The notes below the pieces were generated by a model. That model saw only the letters and a list, made by a program, of their open reading frames with translations. It made no database searches and was not told the origin of the DNA. A DNA stretch of 39,488 nucleotides from Hyphomonadaceae bacterium (GTDB taxonomy: Bacteria > Pseudomonadota > Alphaproteobacteria > Caulobacterales > Aquidulcibacteraceae): NCBI GenBank assembly GCA_014378995.1, contig JACMMP010000050.1:1-39488 (forward strand), in the 5' to 3' direction. A program made the position numbers and the translations under genes. Positions 16,512 through 25,027 of this stretch are shown one piece after another. Numbering within the stretch: the first letter of the stretch is position 1; each line of letters opens with the position of its first letter.

Positions 16512-17266
16512 GTCTTGCTCCCCGCGCGGAGCTGCTCTTCTAGCACGCTGCGCGTCACTGGGGGCTCGGCCCAGAATGACGCCGGGCCGTGACGCTGCTC
16601 GAAGCTTTGCACCAGTGGCGCGATGTCGGACCAGTCCTGTTCTTTCTTCTGCCCGCGCGGCGCCTGCACGGCGAAGCGGCCGAGCCCAAGGCTGTTGGGA
16701 TCGACCCAATCCTGCAATTCGCTGACGAAGGTGCGACGCGCGCTGAAAATGTTGTTTGCGGCGTCCTGGGCGCTGGTGTCGTCCATATTTGCAGAATGGC
16801 GCAATTCTTCGTGCGCGATCATCAGCGTGTCGAGAATGGGATCGCGGAAGCCCTTCATCGCGCTCGGGCGATTGCGAAAGGATGGCCAGTCGAGGTCGCC
16901 GCTGTGGTTAGGGAAGTAGAGCCTGCCAGTGTCCACCAAAGCTGAAAGGCGCGCCATCAGGTCGCCCGCGGTTTTCGCATCGATTGGCTGGCCCGCGGGC
17001 TTGTTGCGAAAAATCACATTGGCCTCGGACATCGCTTCATTCGATCGACGCGCCCAGGCCAGGAGCTCCGCAAGCACGGCCGAGCGCATCTGGTTGCGCT
17101 CGAGCTTGCGCATTTCTTCGACCGCATCGCGCTCGCGGCGCACCCGCGCCAGCGCGGTGCGGCTGATCCAGCTCAGAAAACCGAAAAACACGCTGACGAC
17201 GAAGAGGCCGAGCGTGATGAAGTCGCCGGTCGACAGCTCAGTCAGGAAATTCTCGATTGGCGGCAT
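16508..17266 (-). CDS. Uncharacterised protein with one N-terminal membrane anchor
   Basis: Not recognised. The 252-aa product has a single hydrophobic helix near residues 15-37 (FITLGLFVVSVFFGFLSWI), then a basic, coiled-coil-like stretch (ARVRRERDAVEEMRKLERNQ) and a mainly helical soluble domain with WAEPP near the C-terminus. The ATG at 17266 is preceded by GGGGGGACCAAC, a good ribosome-binding site, and is preferred over an in-frame ATG 27 bp upstream. It converges with the Nudix gene and the stops overlap by 4 bp. Confidence 0.75.
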   Translation of the reverse strand: MPPIENFLTELSTGDFITLGLFVVSVFFGFLSWISRTALARVRRERDAVEEMRKLERNQMRSAVLAELLAWARRSNEAMSEANVIFRNKPAGQPIDAKTAGDLMARLSALVDTGRLYFPNHSGDLDWPSFRNRPSAMKGFRDPILDTLMIAHEELRHSANMDDTSAQDAANNIFSARRTFVSELQDWVDPNSLGLGRFAVQAPRGQKKEQDWSDIAPLVQSFEQRHGPASFWAEPPVTRSVLEEQLRAGSKT

Positions 17267-17419
17267 GTTGGTCCCCCCGAACGTGGCGCGCACTGTACCA
17301 CCTAGCCAGCCCGCTCCTAGACCCCCGAACGCCGTTTCTGGGGCGTTTGGGCGCCATCCATTCCGATAACGGCCATCCGATGGGGCCTCCCCGAAGCGCG
17401 GGAGGCGAGCCCAAGGCGC

Positions 17420-17830
17420 TCAAGTGTTCTCCGAAGACCCGTCAGCTCCCCGCGCCACTGTGCCGCCGCTGGCTTCAAAGCCGAACATAGGCCGTATTTC
17501 GCAGACGCCTTCCCACTCAGGCCAATGCTGACGGTGCAGCTCCATGAAGTGCTCGGCCGCGGCGATTGCTTCTTCGCGAGTCGCGAACTCGAAAATGGCG
17601 AAACCGCCCAACACTTCCTTGGTCTCCGCGAAAGGGCCATCGGTCAGCTTCAGCTTGCCACGGCGCGTTTCGATGCGCGCGCCGCCCATTGCAGTCGGCA
17701 GCAAGCCGCCTCGCGCGAGCATGCGACCTGCGGTCATCTCTTGTTCGGTCATCTTTTCGATCTCGTCGATCATGCGCTGGGGCGGGGCAGCGCCCGTTTC
17801 GACGCCGGAGGTGAGAAGCATGTAGCGCAT
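17420..17830 (-). CDS. YCII/DGPF-domain protein
   Basis: Small ferredoxin-like fold protein of 136 aa in the YCII-related (DGPF) family. The signature is at LKLTDGPFAETKEVLGGFAIFE, followed by a typical AIAAAEHFMELH helix and a C-terminal EIRPMFGF strand. These proteins are often encoded beside ECF sigma factors; the ECF gene in this window is 2.3 kb away and not linked. Biochemical role is not established for most members. The ATG at 17830 (MRYMLLTSG) is the usual family start; the in-frame extension upstream is not conserved-looking. Confidence 0.88.
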   Translation of the reverse strand: MRYMLLTSGVETGAAPPQRMIDEIEKMTEQEMTAGRMLARGGLLPTAMGGARIETRRGKLKLTDGPFAETKEVLGGFAIFEFATREEAIAAAEHFMELHRQHWPEWEGVCEIRPMFGFEASGGTVARGADGSSENT

Positions 17831-17915
17831 GGGACGGTGTCCTTCGTGGCTGGCCAAAGCGGCGCTAGGCTGAGGACGATGCGCCCACTTGAAAGCCGAC
17901 GTTTCGTTGTGAGTT

Positions 17916-17924
17916 TTATCCACA
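17916..17924 (+). promoter_or_regulatory. Perfect DnaA-box consensus upstream of the DUF433 gene
   Basis: TTATCCACA, identical to the box before ruvA and again followed by GG. It ends 5 bp before a putative -35 element (TTGGGC, 17930-17935). Confidence 0.35.
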
Positions 17925-17929
17925 GGTCA

Positions 17930-17959
17930 TTGGGCTCACGCGCCACTCCATGCTATATC
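17930..17959 (+). promoter_or_regulatory. Putative promoter giving a leaderless DUF433 transcript
   Basis: TTGGGC (17930-17935) and TATATC (17954-17959) are spaced by 18 bases. Initiation 6-7 bases after the -10 would fall on the ATG at 17966. No Shine-Dalgarno is visible before that ATG, which agrees with leaderless translation. Eye prediction only. Confidence 0.35.
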
Positions 17960-17965
17960 CCACCG

Positions 17966-18187
17966 ATGACCTCGCTCGATCGCATTACCTCCGAGCCGGA
18001 CAAATTCGGTGGTCGCCCCTGCATCCGCGGACTGCGCATTCGCGTCGTAGACGTGCTGGACCTGCTCGCGGCGGGGCTCAGCCATGCGGAAATTCTGGCC
18101 GAGTTGCCGGACCTTGAGCTGGAAGACATCAAGGCCGCCATCGCCTTTGCTTCCAAGCGCGTCGATCATCCGGTCATCAGCGCTTGA
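17966..18187 (+). CDS. DUF433 protein, antitoxin-like partner
   Basis: A 73-aa protein of the DUF433 family, a small helical DNA-binding-like domain commonly paired with a PIN-like protein. The signature FGGRPCIRGLRIRVVDVLDLLAAGLS and the downstream EILAELPDLELEDIKAAIAFA are clear. Its TGA (18185-18187) overlaps the TTG start of the DUF5615 gene, so the two are co-translated. The arrangement matches VapBC-like toxin-antitoxin modules, with this as antitoxin by analogy. Confidence 0.88.
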   Translation: MTSLDRITSEPDKFGGRPCIRGLRIRVVDVLDLLAAGLSHAEILAELPDLELEDIKAAIAFASKRVDHPVISA

Positions 18188-18525
18188 TCATCTGGCTGCA
18201 CAATCACCTGTCCCCAGCCTTGGCGCAGTGGATTGCCGCTTCTTTCGGTCACAACTGCCTTGTCGTCCGCGACATCGGCCTGTCACGCGCGCCGGACACG
18301 CAGATATTTGACCAAGCGCGTGCGGCAGGAGCAGTTCTAATCACCAAGGACGCTGACTTCGCGGAGCTTGTGGATAGACGAGGCACGCCGCCCGCGATCG
18401 TGCTGTTGACGTGCGGCAACACCAGCACCCTAAATCTCAAACAACTCTTGGCGGATAGGCTGCCCACGGCGCTCGCGCTGGTCGAGCAAGGCGAGCCGCT
18501 GGTGGAGATCGGCGGCGACCGGTGA
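18184..18525 (+). CDS. DUF5615 PIN-like protein, toxin-like partner
   Basis: A 113-aa PIN-like nuclease-fold protein of the DUF5615 family. Acidic residues typical of the fold are at [17 protein letters not shown] and [10 protein letters not shown]; the C-terminal region [11 protein letters not shown] also fits. The likely start is TTG at 18184, overlapping the DUF433 stop (TTGA); the expected first ATG-like start is absent, and the family N-terminus ([16 protein letters not shown]) begins right there. Predicted RNA-cleaving toxin of a DUF433/DUF5615 pair; activity is not demonstrated here. Confidence 0.85.
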   Translation: MIIWLHNHLSPALAQWIAASFGHNCLVVRDIGLSRAPDTQIFDQARAAGAVLITKDADFAELVDRRGTPPAIVLLTCGNTSTLNLKQLLADRLPTALALVEQGEPLVEIGGDR

Positions 18526-18565
18526 GCAGAACAATCCGGAAACCCGAATCGCGTTACCTAAATCA

Positions 18566-19594
18566 ATGGCCGAAGCAGAACGTCTCGTAACCAGCGACCG
18601 CATGCCCGGGGAAGGCGCCGACCGTGCGCTCCGCCCGCAAGGGTTCGACGAATTCGTCGGCCAGCCCGCGGCCAAGGCTAATCTCAAAGTCTTCGTCGAA
18701 GCCGCCCGCGCCCGCAGCGAAGCGATGGACCACGTGCTGCTGTTCGGCCCGCCCGGCCTCGGCAAGACGACGCTGGCGCAGATCATCGCGCGCGAAATGG
18801 GCGTCGGCTTTCGCGCCACGTCCGGCCCGGTCATCGCCCGCGCCGGCGATCTCGCCGCGCTGCTGACGAACCTCGAGCCGCGCGACGTGCTCTTCATCGA
18901 CGAGATTCACCGCCTCGCGCCCGCCGTCGAAGAAATCCTCTACCCTGCGATGGAAGATTATCACCTCGACATCATCATCGGCGAAGGGCCTAGCGCGCGC
19001 AGCGTGCGCATCGATCTTTCGCCGTTCACGCTTGTCGGCGCCACCACGCGCGCGGGACTGCTCGGCACGCCGCTGCGCGACCGCTTCGGCATTCCGGTGC
19101 GGCTTGAGTTTTACGGTCCCGAGGAATTGCTCGGCATCGTCACCCGCGGCGCCGGCAAGCTCGGCCTGCCGATCACGACCGAAGGCGCGATGGAAATCGC
19201 CAAGCGCGCCCGCGGCACGCCGCGCGTCGCCGTGCGCTTGCTGCGCCGCGTGCGCGATTTCGCCGGTGAAGAAACCATCGACGCAAAAGTGGCCGACCGC
19301 GCGCTAAAGCGCCTCGAAGTCGATAGCGACGGCCTCGATCTGCTCGATCGCCGCTATCTGCATGCTTTGGTGGAAACCTACAGCGGCGGCCCCGTCGGCG
19401 TCGAAACCCTCGCCGCGGCTTTAGCCGAAGCTCGCGACGCCGTCGAAGACATGATCGAGCCCTACTTGATGCAACAAGGCTTCGTCATGCGCACGCCGCG
19501 CGGGCGTTGCGCTGCGCCAAAAGCGTATGAACGGCTCGGGAAGAAAGCGCCGGCCACGGCGCCGGCGACGGGCAGTCTATTCGGGGAGAAGTGA
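18566..19594 (+). CDS. ruvB: Holliday junction branch migration ATPase RuvB
   Basis: AAA+ motor that pulls DNA through the RuvA-bound junction. The 342-aa product has Walker A ([12 protein letters not shown]), Walker B ([12 protein letters not shown]), sensor 1 ([11 protein letters not shown]), the arginine-finger segment [14 protein letters not shown] and the C-terminal winged helix ([33 protein letters not shown]). The length is typical. It stands alone, 41 bp after the DUF5615 gene, 4.6 kb from ruvA and 11.4 kb from ruvC on the same strand. Confidence 0.97.
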   Translation: MAEAERLVTSDRMPGEGADRALRPQGFDEFVGQPAAKANLKVFVEAARARSEAMDHVLLFGPPGLGKTTLAQIIAREMGVGFRATSGPVIARAGDLAALLTNLEPRDVLFIDEIHRLAPAVEEILYPAMEDYHLDIIIGEGPSARSVRIDLSPFTLVGATTRAGLLGTPLRDRFGIPVRLEFYGPEELLGIVTRGAGKLGLPITTEGAMEIAKRARGTPRVAVRLLRRVRDFAGEETIDAKVADRALKRLEVDSDGLDLLDRRYLHALVETYSGGPVGVETLAAALAEARDAVEDMIEPYLMQQGFVMRTPRGRCAAPKAYERLGKKAPATAPATGSLFGEK

Positions 19595-19612
19595 GGCGCG
19601 CACCAGCGCGCC
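19595..19612 (+). terminator. GC-rich hairpin after ruvB
   Basis: GGCGCGC and GCGCGCC form a 7-bp stem around an ACCA loop, starting on the last base of the ruvB stop region. No T-run follows, so intrinsic termination is uncertain; it could also slow convergent transcription. Confidence 0.3.
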
Positions 19613-19619
19613 GCAAGCC

Positions 19620-19784
19620 TCAGCTCGCCGACTGCTCCGGGTCAGCGACGTGAATGTTTCCGCCGCGCCGTTTCGCCGGGCGAACGAGCTTCATGACGCC
19701 CCCCGCCGCATCGGTCACAAGCGTTAGCGCTATCGCGCACAGGACAATCACGGCGGCTAGTTCAAGCATAAATGTATTCCCCAT
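19620..19784 (-). CDS. Small single-pass membrane protein
   Basis: Unrecognised 54-aa product with one hydrophobic helix (MLELAAVIVLCAIALTLVTDA) and a basic C-terminal tail (KLVRPAKRRGG). It could start at 19784 (MGNTF) or at the ATG 15 bp further in (MLELA). It lies between convergent ruvB and the SIMPL lipoprotein gene. The hydrophobic-then-basic pattern supports a real small protein, but no homology is recognised. Confidence 0.4.
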   Translation of the reverse strand: MGNTFMLELAAVIVLCAIALTLVTDAAGGVMKLVRPAKRRGGNIHVADPEQSAS

Positions 19785-19922
19785 CGCACTGATGCTCGGT
19801 GCTTCAACTGCGATCCCCGCGCGCGGTTCCATCCGAAGAAAAGATCGTCTGGCCGTGCGTCGCGCCGAGTATGCACACACTTGGCTCAGCTTAGGCGCCG
19901 AAAGTTTATTTGCCGCCGCCCG

Positions 19923-20657
19923 CTACCGCAGCGCGTAAACTACCGTCACGCTGCTCTGCGCATCCAGTTCGCCCGGGCTAATCTGATTGCCCGCCGCCGC
20001 TTGCTCAGTCGCGACCATGCGCGCAGCGCCATCGCGCATGTAGCCGATCGGCGGCGCGGCGCCGCCGGGCTCTGTGATTGACAGCACGCGCGTCACCCGC
20101 ATCTCCGCCGCCGCCGCGTACGCGTCGGCGCGCGTGCGCGCGGTCTGCAGCGCTTGCGCGCGTGCAGCGTTGCGTGACGCTTCCTCGTCCTGGAACGTGA
20201 ATTGTATGCCCTGCAGCTCGTTTGCGCCTTCCGCGACGGTTGCATCGATAAGGCTGCTGACGCGGCTCAGATCGCGCACGCGAATGGCGACGACGTTGCG
20301 GCTCACATAGCCGCTCACGCGCGGCGATCCGCCTCTGGGATAGGTGTATTGGGGGTCGAGCGAAAAGCCGATCGTCTGCACGTCGCGCTCTTCCACGCCC
20401 GCCGTTCGCGCGGCCTCCATCACCGCCGCCATGCGCGTGCTTTGCGCCGCTTGCGCGGCCCGCGCCGTATCGCCCCGGGCAGAGACGCCGAGCGAGACAA
20501 TGGCGAGGTCAGGCGCCGTGCGCGTCGTGGCGCTGGCGTGGACGGTCAGCAGCGTCTCGTTCGCATTGCATGCCGAGAGCGCCGCGAGCGCTAACGCAAC
20601 AGCGGCAAACCCCGCGCCCCGGCGCAGACCCGCGCGCCACCGAACAAACCCAATCAT
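19923..20657 (-). CDS. SIMPL-domain (DUF541/YggE-like) lipoprotein
   Basis: Periplasmic SIMPL-domain protein of 244 aa. The N-terminus is a lipoprotein signal (ALALAALSAC, lipobox LSAC), so it should be membrane anchored. The family core is seen in LLTVHASATTRTAPDLAIVSLGVSA-like opening strands, the VQTIGFSLDPQYTY segment, VSGYVSRNVVAIRVRDL and ARTRADAYAAAAEM. Relatives such as YggE are linked to oxidative-stress tolerance, but the biochemical role is unclear. The ATG at 20657 has a GGAGG ribosome site 6-10 nt upstream and precedes the signal peptide directly. It diverges from the SDR gene. Confidence 0.88.
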   Translation of the reverse strand: MIGFVRWRAGLRRGAGFAAVALALAALSACNANETLLTVHASATTRTAPDLAIVSLGVSARGDTARAAQAAQSTRMAAVMEAARTAGVEERDVQTIGFSLDPQYTYPRGGSPRVSGYVSRNVVAIRVRDLSRVSSLIDATVAEGANELQGIQFTFQDEEASRNAARAQALQTARTRADAYAAAAEMRVTRVLSITEPGGAAPPIGYMRDGAARMVATEQAAAGNQISPGELDAQSSVTVVYALR

Positions 20658-20820
20658 TCCTTCGCCTCCAAAGCCGCTAAACCGCGCCACCTTGGCGCCG
20701 GACCGCCGGCCCCGCGAGGGCGCAACGCATTCGCCGCCGTCTCTTCCGCAGGCTGCGCAATTTGTCCAAGATGCCTGCGCGGCCAAGCAACTGGACCACC
20801 GCATAGGGCAGGAGCGGACG

Positions 20821-21645
20821 ATGTTTCAGAACGGGACCTGGTGGATCACTGGCGCGTCCTCCGGCATTGGCGCAGCTTTGGCTGAGGCGCTGGCGCAGCA
20901 GGGCGCGCGGCTCATCCTCTCCGGCCGCAACCTGGACGCGCTCCGCGATGTCGCCCAACGCTGCGCGGGCGAGCATTTGATGCTCCCGTTCGAAGCTACC
21001 GATTATCCGCGCTTGCCTGAATTGGTGGAGCAAGCCTCCGCTTGGGCTGCGCCGCACGGCGGCGTCTACGGCCTTGTCAACAATGCCGGCATCTCGCAGC
21101 GTTCGCTCGCCGTCGACACCGCGTTCGAAGTCTATCAGCGCATCATCGACATTGATTTGCTCGCACCCATCGCCCTTACGCAACAGCTGCTGCCGCTTAT
21201 GGTGAAAGCCGGCGGCGGGCGCATTGTCGCTATCTCCAGCGTCGCCGGCATTATCGGCGCGCCGCTGCGCAGCGCCTACAGCGCCGCCAAAGCCGGCCTC
21301 ATCGCTTATCACGACAGCGTCCGCGCCGAGACCGCGCATCAGGGGATCGGCGTCCTCGTCGTCGCGCCCGGTTCGGTGCGCACCAATGTCTCGAAGAACG
21401 CGCTCGACGGAAACGCGCAGGTGCGCGGCTTCAGCGACAGTACGATCGACAACGGCATGCCCCCCGAAACCGCGGCGCAGCGTATCATCGATGCGCTCAC
21501 AAGCGGCGCCCGCGAACTCATCCTCGCCGAAGGCCCGGAGGCGATGTCGGCGCAGCTCCGCCGCAGCAACCCCGATCAGCTCTTCGATCTAATGGCGGCG
21601 CTCGTCGCCAATGGCTACGCCAAGCAGCTCGGCGCCGAGACCTAG
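20821..21645 (+). CDS. Short-chain dehydrogenase/reductase
   Basis: NAD(P)-dependent oxidoreductase of the classical SDR family, 274 aa. The cofactor motif TGASSGIG is at residues 10-17, NNAG follows near residue 90, and the catalytic set is S in ISSVAG plus Y-x3-K in YSAAK. The basic residue in the Rossmann fold (SGRNLDAL) suggests NADP(H). The pattern after YSAAK (VAPGSVRTNVSKNAL) resembles the DHRS7B/DltE-like group. No pathway neighbours indicate the substrate. It starts at the first ATG that yields the Rossmann fold. Confidence 0.9.
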   Translation: MFQNGTWWITGASSGIGAALAEALAQQGARLILSGRNLDALRDVAQRCAGEHLMLPFEATDYPRLPELVEQASAWAAPHGGVYGLVNNAGISQRSLAVDTAFEVYQRIIDIDLLAPIALTQQLLPLMVKAGGGRIVAISSVAGIIGAPLRSAYSAAKAGLIAYHDSVRAETAHQGIGVLVVAPGSVRTNVSKNALDGNAQVRGFSDSTIDNGMPPETAAQRIIDALTSGARELILAEGPEAMSAQLRRSNPDQLFDLMAALVANGYAKQLGAET

Positions 21646-21758
21646 CGCGAGGCGGGCGGGCGAGCGGCTTTACCGCCAATCAGGGTGGACAGGGCGAGAG
21701 GCGGTTGGGATAGGTGACGCAGCGCAAGTGCAAACCGCCGATTGCGAAGGAACATCTC

Positions 21759-22655
21759 GTGGCAAAGACAATGCTGATTGCGCTCGCGCTGATTGCAGTG
21801 GTGAACACTGGCGCCGCGCAAGAGCCTACCGCCGAGGATGGGCTCGGTCCTTACCAGTTCGGCATGAGCAGCGCAGACGCACGGGCGACGGCGCCAAATG
21901 CCGAGTGGGTCCAACGTGACCAGGATGGGCGCGTTGTCCTAACTGGAGGCCCGCGCGTCGCCATTGGCGGACGCCTCGACGCCAGCCTGGTGTTCATGGA
22001 CGATCAACTGCGCCGCATCGTTTTAGCCGGCGTGACATCCACCGCCTGCCCCGACGCGGTATCCGCGATCGTGGAGATGCTGGAGCCGCGGTACGGCGCG
22101 TTCTCGAGCGCGGCGCCGCAATCGCTAGAGCAGGGCGCGTTGCGGCAGACAGTGCGCACGCCGGCCGGCTCTGAAATCCGCGTGCGCGGGATTGACGGCC
22201 GCGGCGCCAGCGTCAGTGCGCGATACGGCGCCGTTTATGTGGTGGTGCAAGGACGCCCCGAGCGGAGGTCAAGGTGCCGGCTCATTCTCACGCTCGGTCC
22301 GCAAACAGACTGGCAGCGGTTTGAGCCGACCGAAGGGCCCACATTGGCGCAACTCGACGCAGCGCCGCGCCTTGCCGATCCTCTTTGGTCAAGCCGGCCG
22401 AACGCCTACAGCTTCACGCGCAACTACCCGCAAGGCGCGCTGGAGCGTGCTCAAGATGGTGTCGCCATGTTGGATTGCCTCGTGGTTGCAGACGGCCGGC
22501 TCAGTTGCCGGGTCGCTGAGGAAACCCCCGCGGGAGAGGGCTTTGCCGCCGCGGCGTTGGGGATCGCGCGTGATTTCCGGGTAGAGCGAGGCGAGGATGG
22601 CGCACCCGCGCTCGGTCGCCGCGTGCGTGTACCCATCAGGTTCAACGCGGAATAA
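21759..22655 (+). CDS. Secreted protein with a C-terminal TonB-C-like domain
   Basis: Exported protein of 298 aa. A signal peptide (AKTMLIALALIAVVNTGAA) is followed by a domain of unknown function (about residues 25-190). The last 90 residues look like a TonB C-terminal domain: FTRNYPQGALERAQDGVAML, CLVVADGRLSCRV, GEGFAAAALGIARDFRV. There is no N-terminal anchor with a proline-rich linker, so it is not an energy transducer of usual form. The start is GTG at 21759, chosen because AAGGA lies 6-7 nt upstream; a GTG 45 bp earlier is possible. Its TAA overlaps the terminator of the convergent DUF4198 gene. Confidence 0.75.
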   Translation: MAKTMLIALALIAVVNTGAAQEPTAEDGLGPYQFGMSSADARATAPNAEWVQRDQDGRVVLTGGPRVAIGGRLDASLVFMDDQLRRIVLAGVTSTACPDAVSAIVEMLEPRYGAFSSAAPQSLEQGALRQTVRTPAGSEIRVRGIDGRGASVSARYGAVYVVVQGRPERRSRCRLILTLGPQTDWQRFEPTEGPTLAQLDAAPRLADPLWSSRPNAYSFTRNYPQGALERAQDGVAMLDCLVVADGRLSCRVAEETPAGEGFAAAALGIARDFRVERGEDGAPALGRRVRVPIRFNAE

Positions 22656-22686
22656 AAAGCGCGGCCGGGTTGGAGCCCAGCCGCGC
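22654..22686 (-). terminator. Intrinsic terminator of the DUF4198 gene
   Basis: On the minus strand GCGCGGC and GCCGCGC form a 7-bp stem with an additional GGG/CCC inner pairing, followed immediately by TTTTT. It lies 27 bp after the DUF4198 stop codon. Confidence 0.75.
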
Positions 22687-22712
22687 CTCTATCATTGATG
22701 TGGTCTTCGCAA

Positions 22713-23588
22713 TTAGTCCTGGCGCCCCACACGCCGGCGCGCTGGCGTGCGCTCGCGACGTGATGCTGCGCGCGCGGCCTCGGCCTCCCGTGCGGCCACA
22801 TCGTAGCCGGCCGGCAGTTCGGCGAGCGCCTCGAACGTCAGCGTTGTCGTATAGCTGCCGACTTGCGCGGCGCCGCCGGCAGGCATGGCCGCGCGGTGGC
22901 GCGCGGCGATAACGTAATGCCCCGGCGCCTCGAACGCGAACGTAGCGCGGCCGCTGGCGTCCGTTACGACGTAGCGATCAAGGTCGTTGTCGGTGTCGCC
23001 TTCGCCGTAAAGCACGATGGCCGCGTTGGTGAGGGGGGCGCCGTCGAACAGGATGTCGACTTGAAAGCCCTGCGCCGCGAGCACTTGGTTGGGGTGCGTC
23101 ACCGGCTTGATCGCGAGCCGCCCGTGCGATTGGTCCACAACTTCGCGCGACGCTTGGCCGCGGGTAACATACGTGTCTGCGAGCGTGACCGCCTGCAGCG
23201 TTGTGACTGGCGTGCCTTCCGGCGGCGTTTCGCCCTCGGCGAGCGGGCGCCATTGGCCCTCGACGCCCACCAGCGAGGTCACGTTGCCGACCTGCTCGCC
23301 CGTGGAAATGCGATACGTGCCTGCCGCTGGCAAATTCGCCTCCAGGCGCGTGGCATTTGTATCGACCACGATCTGGTCGTACGCCGCAGCGCTGCCGTCT
23401 GGATTCAGCCCGGCGATATCCGAAGACAACGCGATCTCCGGCGCAAAAAATTGGCTCGCGAACGACCCTTCGACCTCGACCTCATTGCCTTCCGGCCAAT
23501 AGGCCTCCGGCTTTAGGTATGAGGTGTAAGCTGCTGCTGGTGTGGCCGCCAACGCTAACAGCGCCGCCGCCAAGACGTGCTTCTTCAT
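22713..23588 (-). CDS. DUF4198-family periplasmic protein
   Basis: Exported protein of 291 aa with a clear signal peptide (MKKHVLAAALLALAATPAAA). The mature part has two beta-sandwich regions as in DUF4198: YLKPEAYWPEGNEVEVEGSFAS with AFFAPEIALSS-type strands, then LAIKPVTHPNQVLAAQGFQVDILFDGAPLTNA and VTDASGRATFAFEAPGHYVIAARHR. Members are often found near TonB receptors or metal uptake genes; none is adjacent here. The C-terminus is Arg-rich (ARRRVGRQD). Start at 23588 is favoured by GAG six bases upstream; an ATG six bases earlier is equally in frame. Confidence 0.82.
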   Translation of the reverse strand: MKKHVLAAALLALAATPAAAYTSYLKPEAYWPEGNEVEVEGSFASQFFAPEIALSSDIAGLNPDGSAAAYDQIVVDTNATRLEANLPAAGTYRISTGEQVGNVTSLVGVEGQWRPLAEGETPPEGTPVTTLQAVTLADTYVTRGQASREVVDQSHGRLAIKPVTHPNQVLAAQGFQVDILFDGAPLTNAAIVLYGEGDTDNDLDRYVVTDASGRATFAFEAPGHYVIAARHRAAMPAGGAAQVGSYTTTLTFEALAELPAGYDVAAREAEAARAASRRERTPARRRVGRQD

Positions 23589-23687
23589 CGTCATCTCGCC
23601 TGCTTCGACCGGGAATGTCCCGTGCCTGATCCCAGGTCCAACTCACACGACCTCGCCGTCTATTTCAAGGCAGTAACGCGCGTGTGA

Positions 23688-24059
23688 TTACCGCGCACGT
23701 CCATCCAGCAGCGCGAGCAGGCCGAGCAATGCCTTGATGGTGAACCAAATGAAGACGATGAATCCGATCAGCCCCGCGAGCCACATGATCGGAATGCCGA
23801 TCAGCACGACCACCAGCAAGACGCCGATCCCCGCCAGAATCGCAACGCCGACCGACCACCAGAACGCCGCCCACCAGATGCGAATCTGATCATCCAAATG
23901 CGAGCGCGCCAGCGGCCCGGCGCCGTCACGGCTCGCATAAGCCAGGATTACGCCGATCAGCGCGAGCACCGCAAAGCTCGGGATGCTGAGGAGATAAAGC
24001 ACGTAAACGGCCAACGCGGCGCCGCGGCCAGCCTCGGTTTGTGCAGGATTAAGCGTCAT
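23688..24059 (-). CDS. DUF4870-type small membrane protein
   Basis: Polytopic 123-aa protein with three hydrophobic stretches (LAVYVLYLLSIPSFAVLALIGVILAY, WWAAFWWSVGVAILAGIGVLLVVVLIGIPIMWLAG, FIVFIWFTIKALLGLL). The motif LARSHLDDQIRIWW between helices one and two is the family hallmark (H-x-x-x-Q-x-R-T/I-F/W). The ATG at 24059 has GGAGGG 4 nt upstream. Function is unknown. It is transcribed after xerD with 27 bp between them. Confidence 0.8.
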   Translation of the reverse strand: MTLNPAQTEAGRGAALAVYVLYLLSIPSFAVLALIGVILAYASRDGAGPLARSHLDDQIRIWWAAFWWSVGVAILAGIGVLLVVVLIGIPIMWLAGLIGFIVFIWFTIKALLGLLALLDGRAR

Positions 24060-24086
24060 TTCGCCCTCCAAACGGCGTCCCCGCCT

Positions 24087-24998
24087 TCAAGTTCCTTTGC
24101 GCTTACGCGAGAGCGGATGGGCCGTCTCCACCAAAGTCCGCAAGCGCCCCTCGGCGACATGCGTGTAGATTTGCGTCGTGGCAATATCCGCATGCCCGAG
24201 CAGCGTCTGCACCGTGCGCAGATCGGCGCCGCCTTCGACCAGATGCGTGGCGAACGCGTGCCGCAGCACGTGCGGAGACACCCGCGTCGGATCGATCCCC
24301 GCTTTCACCGCCGCCGTCTCCAAAATTTGCGCCACGCGCCGGCGCGTCAGCTTGCCGTCGGCGGCGCTCGTTGACGGGAAAAGCCAGCGCGTGGATTTTT
24401 CGCGCTGCGCCTCGTTTTTCGGCAGGGCGCCCGCGCGCGCGGCAATGTGCGCGTCAAGCGCCGCAAGCGCAGGCCGCCCAAGCGCGACCAGCCGCTCCTT
24501 GCCGCCCTTGCCTTCGATGATCATGTGATCGTGCCCGGGGCGCGGCGCCGTGCGCAGCGGCAGCGACACCAATTCGCTCACCCGCAGGCCCGCCCCGTAG
24601 AGCAACTCGATAATCGCCTTGTCACGGACATTTTCCGCGGCTGCGATCAGCCGCTCGATCTCTTCGACGCTCATCGTTTTGGGCAGCGATCGCGCGCGCT
24701 TTGGCGCATCCAGCCGCGAGGTCGGATCGTCGCCGCGCACATTCTCCTGCAACAGGAAGTGAAAGAATTGCCGCAGCGCCGAAATCCGCCGCCGCGCCGT
24801 CGCCGGCGAAAGCCCCCGCTTGGCCAGCCCCGCCACGTAGGCTTCAATCGTCTCAGCGCTCGCTTGCCCAAGCGCGCCCTTCACCTGCGCGCGCGCATCT
24901 TCCAGATCGCGCGCATACGCATCCAACGTATTGGCCCGCGCCCCGCGCTCAGCGGAGAGCATCTCTAAAAAAGACTCGATCAGGGCTGAGTCGGACAC
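24087..24998 (-). CDS. xerD: Site-specific tyrosine recombinase XerD-like
   Basis: Chromosome-dimer resolution recombinase acting with XerC at dif, 303 aa. The SAM-like N-terminal core-binding domain (residues 5-90) is followed by the catalytic domain. Catalytic residues are R139 (GAGLRVSEL), K164 (EGKGGKERLV), H243 and R246 (SPHVLRHAFATHL), H269 (LLGHADI) and the nucleophile Y278 (TTQIYTHV). Length and motif spacing fit XerC/XerD rather than a phage integrase; VSPHVLRHAFATHLVEGGADLRTVQ leans to XerD. No phage or integron genes are adjacent, and no dif-like site was recognised nearby. Confidence 0.9.
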   Translation of the reverse strand: MSDSALIESFLEMLSAERGARANTLDAYARDLEDARAQVKGALGQASAETIEAYVAGLAKRGLSPATARRRISALRQFFHFLLQENVRGDDPTSRLDAPKRARSLPKTMSVEEIERLIAAAENVRDKAIIELLYGAGLRVSELVSLPLRTAPRPGHDHMIIEGKGGKERLVALGRPALAALDAHIAARAGALPKNEAQREKSTRWLFPSTSAADGKLTRRRVAQILETAAVKAGIDPTRVSPHVLRHAFATHLVEGGADLRTVQTLLGHADIATTQIYTHVAEGRLRTLVETAHPLSRKRKGT

Positions 24999-25027
24999 GT
25001 CGGGAGGTTAGCATACAAAGCCGCCGA

